From assembly GCA_902476355.1 (NCBI GenBank), contig CABSCS010000001.1, positions 1 through 64,000 on the forward strand: a stretch of DNA of 64,000 nt, in the 5' to 3' direction. Source of the stretch: UMGS2069 sp900557585. Lineage in GTDB: Bacteria > Bacillota > Clostridia > Christensenellales > UBA1242. How positions within the stretch are numbered: the stretch's first letter is position 1; each line of letters starts with the position of its first letter. A model generated the notes under the pieces. That model saw only the letters and a program-made list of their open reading frames with translations. It did no database searches and was not told the origin of the DNA. Below are positions 61,301 to 64,000 of this stretch, in pieces. Position numbers and translations under genes: made by a program.

Positions 61301-64000
61301 CATATCGGCAATTGCAGAAGCAACTGTTGCACCGTTTGCATTGAACTTCACGGTGTATACGTTTGCAGTGAATTTAGCATAGAGGTTAATAGTTCCATTG
61401 TTTGCAATTGTGTTTGTAACTTGATAGATGTTATATCCTGTGCCTGCTTTCACTGTAAGAGCAGTTGCGCCATTTGCGTCGACGAACCAGCCATTGAAGG
61501 TGTATCCGTTTGATGCAGTAGCGTAAAGGTTTACGTTGTCAAGATAGTTTGCAGTTGCACTTGTTGTGCCAGATGCGCCGATACCAATTGTTGCACCAGC
61601 AGTTCCAGTTCCAATTGCAGAAACTTTAACAGTGTAAACGTTTTTATCAAACACGGCAGTAAGCGCATAGTCGCCTGCTGGCATGTTGAATTTGTACTCT
61701 GCTTTGGTTGATTTTTCACCTTCTGCGTCTGTCCAACGAACGAAGTGGTATCCAGCAGAAGCAGTTGCTTTAACTGTGATTGCAGTGTTGTAATCATAAG
61801 TTCCAGCACCTTCTGTTGTTCCGGTGTCAGCAGGGCTAACGGTGATTGTCAAGTTGTATTGGTTAATATCCCAATGAGCATAGAGTGTTTGTGCGGTTGT
61901 GATTGTAACAGGAGTGTCTGCTTCAACTTGTGTTCCAGCAGTCTTGTCTGTAAACCAACCGTTGAATGTGTAACCAGTTCTTGTTGCTTCTGGAAGAGTT
62001 CCATAGGTTTCAGCATAGGTTACGGTCATTGTCTTGGTTGAGCAGTTTCCTCCGTTTGCATCAAATGTAACAGTATATTTGTTTGCTGTTGCAGTTGCAG
62101 TAAGAGTAACATTGCCTGCTCCAAGAACAAATGATGTTTCTTTTGTTGCAAGTGTCTTGTCACCTGTCCAACCATTCCATGTGTATCCAGCACTTACGGT
62201 TGCATCAATGTTGATTGTTGCACCAAAGTAGAATTCACCATTTCCAGAAACAGCACTGATACCTGTTTCCTTGTTAAGAGTTACTGTATATTTCTCTCTT
62301 GTAAGGTAAACTTTCAAAACTGTTGTTCCGTTAGGATTGATTGTTGCTTTAAGTTCTGAAGCATCGGTTTCAAGAATATATCCAGCAAGGTTCAATTCTC
62401 CATTTGTGAAGTTCTTTGAAATTGCTGTTGCATTTACTGTTGCGTTTGTTGTTCCTGTCTTGTTCTCGGTTTCGAGTTTTTCATAGGTTGTTGCAAGAGT
62501 AGATGCGTCTGTAAGATTTTTAACATATGTTTCAATCTTATATGCTGTGTCTGATTTTTCAGACCAACGAGCGATAAGGACTACGGTTTCGCCATCAACA
62601 GATGTAAGGTTCTTGTCGGTGTTAACAACAAGTTTTCCACCTTCGGTGTACCAACCTTCAAATTTATAGCCAGGTGCGCTTGGGATTCCAAGAGCGTTTG
62701 CACTGATTTGAGCGTCATACTTGATGCCTGAAATTGTTGAAGGAATGTCTTTAACATCGCTTCCAGCAGGAGTATTTCCGTTAAATGATACAGAGTATGT
62801 GTGTGCTTCCCAATGAGCATAGAATGTTGCGTTTCCGTCATGTGCCCATTTTCCATCTACCAAATAACCTTCAACGGTTGCGTTAACTTTTCCGGTGTTA
62901 TCTGTAATTGCAAGTCCAGCAGTTGCAGAAGTGAACCAACCAACAAAGTCGTAACCAACTCTTGAAGCAACTGTATCAGTAAGGCTGAGAGCAACATCAT
63001 AAGTTGCGGTTGCGGTTTGTGTTAATGGATTTCCACCATTTGCGTTAAGGGTGATTGTATAGGTGTTTGCATCCCATGTTGCTTTAACTGAAACTGTTGC
63101 ACCTTCTGCTGATGCAAGGTTCTTTGAAGCAGTTGTGATTGTTGTTTCACCCATTACATATGAACCAAATGTGTATCCTGTTCTTTCAGCAACTGGAAGA
63201 GTTCCAAGAGTTTGAGCAAATGCAACTTGTTTTGTTGCAATTGTTTTTGCCTCGTTAAGAGTCCAACCATTTGCTGCGGTGAATGTACCATTGTTTGCAG
63301 AAATTGAAACTGTATATTTGTTTGCAGTCCATTGAGCAAAGAATGTTGTTCCGCCAACGCGTGTCCACTTGCCAGCGGTGATATATCCTTCTACATTGCT
63401 TTGTACAGCGCCAGTTGCGTCTGCAACCATGATTCCGTTTTCTTTTTCTGTGAACCAACCTTTGAATGTGTATCCAGTTGATGTTACAGGAACAATTGTG
63501 CTTCCGAATGCGCCATCAAATGTTACAGTTTTTGCGGTTGGAACGCCAGCAACAGAAGAATCGGCTTGTGCGTTTCCATTGAATGTAACTTGATATGTAA
63601 GTGCTGTCCAAACTGCATAGAGTGTAACTTTTCCGTCTTTATCAGATGAAAGACCTGAAACAGTTGCTCCGTCTGCATATTTAACAGCGCCGTTTTTGGT
63701 TTCTGCCCAACCTGTGAATCTATATCCAGGAAGAACGAAGCCGTTTGCAGAAAGTGCTTTTGATGCAGTGAATGACAATGTCATTTGTTCTGTTTTACCG
63801 GTAACAGTTCCGGTTGCACCTTCTGGTTTTGCTCCATCAAATGTGATGGTGTATGAGTTTTCACTCCATGTTGCGGTGATTGTGATTGTTGCGCCGTTAG
63901 CGGTTTGTGCAGGAACGGTGTATTTTCCGTCTGTGTCAACGCTTCCGGTTTCAACTGTAAATCCACCAAATGTGTATCCAGTTTCTGTGTTTTGAACAAG
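46385..64000 (-). CDS. Giant InlB B-repeat surface protein, N-terminus outside the window
   Basis: The frame is open from the stop at 46385 to the right edge, giving at least 5,871 residues; the first internal Met is at 63784 but repeats continue beyond it, so the true start is off-window. It consists of about 60 modules of 70-110 residues, each with an aromatic-led strand (YTVTF-type), a GYTFxGWF-type core and an ending such as LYAKWTAN. These are InlB B-repeat (Listeria-Bacteroides, Flg_new) units, canonical near the N-terminal side and of the divergent type later. A few variant modules (EHYDEKVDGTY-like) intervene. The last ~267 residues are a beta-helix-like domain. No LPXTG motif, C-terminal membrane segment or basic tail is present, so cell attachment must be N-terminal or indirect. 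Likely an adhesin or surface fibre. Confidence 0.9.
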   Translation of the reverse strand, partial: LVQNTETGYTFGGFTVETGSVDTDGKYTVPAQTANGATITITATWSENSYTITFDGAKPEGATGTVTGKTEQMTLSFTASKALSANGFVLPGYRFTGWAETKNGAVKYADGATVSGLSSDKDGKVTLYAVWTALTYQVTFNGNAQADSSVAGVPTAKTVTFDGAFGSTIVPVTSTGYTFKGWFTEKENGIMVADATGAVQSNVEGYITAGKWTRVGGTTFFAQWTANKYTVSISANNGTFTAANGWTLNEAKTIATKQVAFAQTLGTLPVAERTGYTFGSYVMGETTITTASKNLASAEGATVSVKATWDANTYTITLNANGGNPLTQTATATYDVALSLTDTVASRVGYDFVGWFTSATAGLAITDNTGKVNATVEGYLVDGKWAHDGNATFYAHWEAHTYSVSFNGNTPAGSDVKDIPSTISGIKYDAQISANALGIPSAPGYKFEGWYTEGGKLVVNTDKNLTSVDGETVVLIARWSEKSDTAYKIETYVKNLTDASTLATTYEKLETENKTGTTNATVNATAISKNFTNGELNLAGYILETDASELKATINPNGTTVLKVYLTREKYTVTLNKETGISAVSGNGEFYFGATINIDATVSAGYTWNGWTGDKTLATKETSFVLGAGNVTLTATATANKYTVTFDANGGNCSTKTMTVTYAETYGTLPEATRTGYTFNGWFTDKTAGTQVEADTPVTITTAQTLYAHWDINQYNLTITVSPADTGTTEGAGTYDYNTAITVKATASAGYHFVRWTDAEGEKSTKAEYKFNMPAGDYALTAVFDKNVYTVKVSAIGTGTAGATIGIGASGTTSATANYLDNVNLYATASNGYTFNGWFVDANGATALTVKAGTGYNIYQVTNTIANNGTINLYAKFTANVYTVKFNANGATVASAIADMTATFGGSIAIPTVTNKYSKTGYTFIGWNTDSAATKEIAALVGTIDVSTLVREVGLETPYAPATITLYAIWKANTYIVNYVTAGGTSITSVTATYNEAYAFGTTSRVGYTFAGFTATGLNTATAKYGDGTTWTAWSNGTTAVTADKFMNLASEQGAIVVLTAKWNANTNTKYTVKHFTENLDGTWEEADSVKHTGTTASTVDLASVKTTYEGFTYSRYTTNLTENALTISADGNLVISLYYTRNSYSVRFNANKPAGTAGSVSGLNANINGVKYGAALASSELATPSLVGYTFAGYNTQANGKGTVVTYESTSLTAENGAIVDVYATWTAKQYKVIFNGNAPAGVSTVGNIPTTITATYDEDISANELGKATATGYTFQSWNTKKGGTGDEVLATSRNLSTGADVTIYAQWTANKYAVTLYTYVKVGDGEATESAVGGTVTGAGSIDFNATATIKATELAGYHFVGWYTGKGVSTQFATTATATTDKMTTSGLVYTALFEANTYTVIFDAVDGLIGESKTVSSVLVYSREYAGFAALHPGLTPKKAGYDFDYFTKADGSTVLASATLKNLTTENGGTVTLSAHYTIHSNYTLEVEAVNGTASITKVNGTALTTAVSSKDGIIYGTATTVTATKVKGYHFDGWYVSSVATANKIAGAGETYNFNMPALTKNNETYKLIASYVADEYTLSISVVTRVNGKADTNVGGTVTGAGKYKFGTSATVSATANTGYTFAGWFTNANCTTSATVTSGKYAIPAQDKNGATITIYALFTANGYNVTFNANGGIPETGSKTVYYNSTYGTLNTVTRSGYYFTSWNTAKDGSGETVTATTKVTITADQTLYAQWRENTYRITFDGITGTTTKTYTESFTTNSGADINTANAGYHIVGWSLTKATAGSGSAIYGLNATVTVTDLATKAGKLAGNTAGYDITLYPIYSANTYTIEYASNYPTFAGAQTNTTQTQTGITYSASGKVTLKGAIFTYTGATLKGWRLDDAKTYALSASVDVATILEDAGLLNTNGGKVTLSAIWEQNKYALTITNKFVGADNKLTVGTDGGSVSGAGSYYYTQSTTLTISPATGYKFVGFFTDADCTSAYTTGLTKVSDTEYTFKMPASKATIYAKFAIQTYTLTIKNYTQYGSETATLSDAGFASLGGLTFTGSAGTYTAQVTFGQTASITATAKSGYTFAGWFTGTGTSGTKTTGTLKTAAMTTAGLTYTALYTANSYTLTLKAYVKVGTDGTPTESALGGSVSGAGSVILTKTATITASVNDGYSFVGWFVGTDFTKTATSKELSMTTAAMTTAGQTYSALFETKAYTVTVSAGVGGTARIGTTGSTLNATFNVVDSDLNAQKVTVSATENEGYTFEGWYNVKGSTETKISGAGRQYTFTMPADNVTLKSKFTINQYDLTVKVQTRFGNTIEASGDGVLGGTVKIGSGTAGTSVTAGIDYNATTTITATANSGYTFVGWYKGVVSGNPIATTATMTTTAMTTAGQNYFALFESKTYDINIYSYAITGSSIALKAMGISIKSDYVTTSGIVTTIKMPLKKTATMTAPTVTGYTFTKWVAGRGTTGTEVASSNGVATTQAQASIPTSALEYSAVYTANSYTVTISKGTGVKSVSYSTNLNGTTGSEKTFTVYFGETVTLTGTVSTGYYNIAYSATGVTISSGSYTHNIASDLTITVSATIKTFGVTTSATPTAGGNAYVGATGTGASANYNYGASVTVRAIATTGYHFTGWYVGETKVSDDLTHTFTMQDIGANGSKYNLVAHFAQNTYNVEVGSATYGYNETDAKHELSSTLVGGTVSGNATGVVYGKTATVNATASAGYAFIGWFENANCTGSAVSTSASYSPTLNNSLTYVSNGTNQGTYRLYAKFQENTYKFAYKNGTTALATSGVKAFTGSYTVNNGVTKTGYTLAGWNITHATTKAVTLVTNNKAYTVNDLATYAGVTAGSASTITIELVAKWTANTYTVTFNPNGGTVVGDKTKEVTYNANYGTLPTATLAGYEFASWNTAKDGTGTTISASTKVQITGAQTLYAQYTIHEYTLSVGVTTENGKALGSAYITNAKGSAITGTSTTTLTDVQYNSSVTVKAVASVAGYHFTGWTSTVSGIASDSAEYTFTMPAMAKGATLTLTANFAVDEYTVTLVSKTFSNGSSSTFVGGRVGFGAITNETSPSQTLKFGASAELYARANAGYSFVGWFTNEACTTSAGVTTSAVQSDYKGTYTATAHSNGASYKLYAKFEANKVAYTVEHYDEKVDGTYPTTASRTTTGLTAFTDSTVTATNTPLTGFSVDTTKTGTSNTGRVAGDGSTVLKVYYKRNSYTLTLKKGTGIDTVTGAGSYKYGASVTINATMLAGYDWSKWTNGSSGSLTPELTTFAPRRSKLTNSSSDFSTTKNCTFTMPANDLTLTANATAHTYTVTLNKVGGTGGTDTISATYNTTISAITAPSKTGNTFLGYFTEEGGKGTKYFNANGSVNKDAVTTWTITSNITLYANWSVNGYTVTVSGIEADGGSVTGAGTYNYGSTVTITATANTGWSFGGWFTNNTLTTAASNSTVGGTVYKPTDTTYKFTMPAGNVSYFAKFTINAYEVSVTTKYQSAKDATTLNAVATGETGGTVAISGTTATINGKTCYIYNSVVTLTATAKTGYTFAGWFNASGTQVYNDTTKKLATVYTFNMGAENATYTAKFVANKVQVSVGAEYKKATSATVLPTTYTAGTTGGTISLAKVLANATVGDTTTATSVTGGYVFYGTTTSVTNAPATGFVFETYAIGSTTFTSGTTSAIRSATTITARFASKQYTITATAYFKNVGGSITAGTTGGTVSGTSKIYHGFGTEFTASAATGYTFKGWYTAVPTDSATASETAVKYTIASVTANATVYAYFTQNQYTVTVSAETATAKDASSLNTYTTSTDGGNAYIGATGTALSATFTHGLKATLRAVAKDGYSFIAWYNAGGTNIATTATAEVTVTASTSYSARFQANKYTLTLVARFASAKDATTLNAIANDTDATAYSAFAGGGSFYPGKAVTLTATAKSGYVFKGWFTNAACSSAATVSGTSYSGLVIGGTTLYGYFEQARYQVTVGTFGTGTGSVKIAKVLTSATGTATSSNATTGYIFHGKVAELTATVGTGSNFNGWFTSTTEATAESTNASYSPTISASKTFYAKFTLMSLGVSLEQRYQVASSATALDSTLGSGTAGGALTGAGAYNYGATVKVKATANSGYTFVGWFDNAACTGTAKSTTAEYSFTMGTSSVSLYAYFTLNKYTLSLTAQFKKATSATEIPSAYTTGTTGGTVSGGGSYYPGKAVTLTATPATGFSFVGWYNASGTSLSTSTSYSFSGLAVGGTTVYARFESTRMSLSYIMLARTANSVNTVTSGDNGSNCGTVKISVAPIYYGFATTFTATPTDNYIFRGWYSMSDTSTCLSTDATYEISSVTENLTLIAMFEQKAYKVSVVVRGITSTASTTLTTGVGGTASVTTTQYSVNGNTGYFAGYEVTLSATASTGYTFDAFYTTSACTSSTKLSGNKYTTVNANSTVYAKFIINSYIINATARYQSAINAVGLGPLTTGTTGGTVSGGGSYDYNASVTLKATAKTGYRFVGWFNNEECTGTASSTSASFTFKVSGNATYYAKFVQSQVIVSVLTKYRTASGINTLGDLTVGTTGGTISATSDSTIYYGQSITFTADPASGYTFVGWFNSSNASVGTDTTYTASEVKANIFGIYAKFVKTPLTGVSAHVGTVKGGTAKVDTAKYSGEVTGWFAGYNMTISASATTGYTFKGWYNTEACSGTAVSTSASYTFKLSADTNKAYYALFELNSYSVSVVTQFKTATSSNTLPASYSTGTAGGTVSGTGTFTHGTKVTLTASAKTGYTFVGWFPSVSETSASGTGTTYTISSLTGATTMYARFEQTNYTVTIKAFYQSPASATTLGSLTLGTTGGTLSGSFALSNSNGTYTVSVYHGVSITFTATPATNYQIAGWYSTGDCTGSSLGTSATLARTISGTSTFSVKFVAKAYALSLAVRYRSATSATALGDIATDTTGIAGTVTGAGSYYVSKTVSLTATAKTGYVFVGWYSDSACSSLLATGSTTSSYTYTTGASAKTIYAYFEQAKYLVTLTSRYQAATSATALGTLTTGETGGYARIASALNASGTVVTSVASGYIYHGQNATISATAKTSVTISSVSRNFTFAGWFSNEACTTSTTGGSRTITGNTTLYAKFVNATFTINASAYFKNATSATTLGSLTSGTDGGTATGGTFYHGFTGTATASAKTNYKLVGWYSNTACTSTASASVAGTAGSTTNRYALFEPDTYNVTWHPNGGAWQSASGSFIYRAQPEISTSNYKTISYYKTWTGTIAFPTEPTRTGYGYVFAGWFTASTGGTQVTTATVYSLNGGTVDKSFYAHWLKEITVSDYYRTPQAMHAGTSATASFGSSRTSAQASEGGSITLTATSRTPNYIFVGWYSTAEYTGTALSTSTEYTLTNANITAGMTVYAIYKPDSKQATVKTYTLGGASVYSNTATGLTGTVVKIGSETVTTISALSGTFTAYYGGSYVLTTTASTYYEVKGFIAGSTTTPTESSSLTKAGSSYTVSAYSTTNIQTLIRGVELTITYNANGLTGVTMPTSVKARYGTTVSGTYGFNAYADTAETYKHTGWSATASGSVAYTRTDANYKSTATYSFTLSTSIATVNKTAKTATIYASKSTPAIWVKYSNASGVLALDSAPRGAASFTAVKTTISGLSGLTAVNAVLKANLTLGGDFSATSISGSFTLTGSGKTLTFASGNRFFTATTTNIHTITLTGDVCFKVASGKTLNIGNSSATSNTTVISSAAPSATSNETKSIFVVNGGTLNIHRTSITNYTVGASGGNGGIVYATNSAKVTTSYLTVSGGTANGNSLFYINSSTMGMTNCNITVATASSSFNGIFYNEKSSLTLTGGSINANGQRVVYEVGDTTSATTTISGTTIVGSAS
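46388..47190 (-). other. C-terminal beta-helix-like domain of the giant protein
   Basis: About 267 residues of Ser/Thr/Asn/Gly-rich strand repeats, e.g. SGSGKTLTF, VNGGTLNIH, AKVTTSYLTVSGG and SSLTLTGGSINANG, the look of a right-handed parallel beta-helix, closing the protein at GSAS. Confidence 0.7.
48370..53550 (-). repeat. Block of about 18 divergent repeats sharing an SATTLG-type lead-in
   Basis: Units in this block open with variants of YxVSVxxxYKxATSATTLGxLTTGTTGGTVSG, then VTLTATAKTGYTFVGWF, and often a single Cys in NEAC/NAAC. They are longer and more alike than units nearer the N-terminus, consistent with more recent amplification. Confidence 0.7.

Noticed and set aside
46917..63995. 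Many plus-strand open frames opposite the giant gene
   Set aside because: They arise because the repeat-rich Thr/Ala/Gly coding sequence has few stops on the opposite strand. They lack ribosome sites and have Val/Cys-biased, family-free compositions.
46385..64000. CRISPR array or tandem DNA repeat locus
   Set aside because: The repetition is at protein level with diverged DNA and variable spacing in one open frame; there are no identical short repeats with unique spacers.
63784..64000. ATG at 63784 as the start of the giant gene
   Set aside because: The same frame continues to the edge and encodes further repeat sequence (GYTFGGF ... WSENSYTITFDG), so this Met is internal.

Overview
This is 64 kb of AT-rich, gene-dense DNA that looks like a low-GC Gram-positive chromosome, most likely an uncultured anaerobic member of the Clostridia. 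The signs are AGGAGG-type ribosome sites, sigma-A promoters of the TTGACA/TATAAT type, intrinsic terminators after most genes, a tricistronic gerA-type spore-germination operon, an LTA-synthase-family enzyme with a DgkB-type lipid kinase, an ABC-F protein, and an anaerobic-style glycerol-3-phosphate module. TGA is used as a stop, so the code is standard. The lineage is inferred from gene content only. No rRNA, tRNA, CRISPR array, phage or transposase was seen.

Layout from left to right. 1-1.6 kb: two unrecognised proteins and a NADAR protein. 1.7-8.6 kb: a minus-strand cluster of a YwaF-like membrane protein fused to an ABC ATPase, its permease, a small anchored protein and a large surface lipoprotein. 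9-14.6 kb: divergent glycerol genes, with glycerol kinase and a thioredoxin-reductase-like flavoprotein on one side and a three-gene flavoprotein/iron-sulfur oxidase on the other. 14.9-20 kb: galE, a small nucleotide-binding-like protein, a DUF2207-LemA pair and divergent radC. 20-26.9 kb: ABC-F, ASCH, a lipoprotein, two-subunit aconitase X, a second GalE-like enzyme and rpsF-ssb-rpsR with its leader. 27-34 kb: a P-type ATPase and gerA/gerB/gerC. 34-38 kb: small enzymes. 38-41.3 kb: an aspS-asnS operon and an RNHCP protein. 41.3-45.4 kb: LTA synthase, lipid kinase and a SHOCT-like membrane protein. 45.4-46.4 kb: a structured non-coding stretch. 46.4-64 kb: the 3' part of a giant gene (at least 5,871 codons in the window) made of about 60 InlB-type B-repeats with a C-terminal beta-helix-like domain.

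The most interesting non-coding signal is in front of aspS-asnS. A short reading frame with its own ribosome site encodes a 12-residue peptide with four Asn and two Asp. A terminator-like hairpin follows it, with a perfect 10-bp pairing between the peptide start region and the downstream leader and a competing antiterminator pairing. It looks like ribosome-mediated attenuation of the Asp/Asn tRNA synthetase operon where a T-box would be expected. Other signals are three genes whose -10 box lies exactly 6 nt before the ATG with no ribosome site (candidate leaderless mRNAs), three stem-loops with different stems but the same GGTATC loop next to a multibranched fold, a 26-bp perfect inverted repeat, and a pseudoknot-like leader before a YjjX/DUF84 gene.

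Only promoters with a good -35/-10 pair or a useful argument are listed. All function calls are from reading motifs; no database search was possible.
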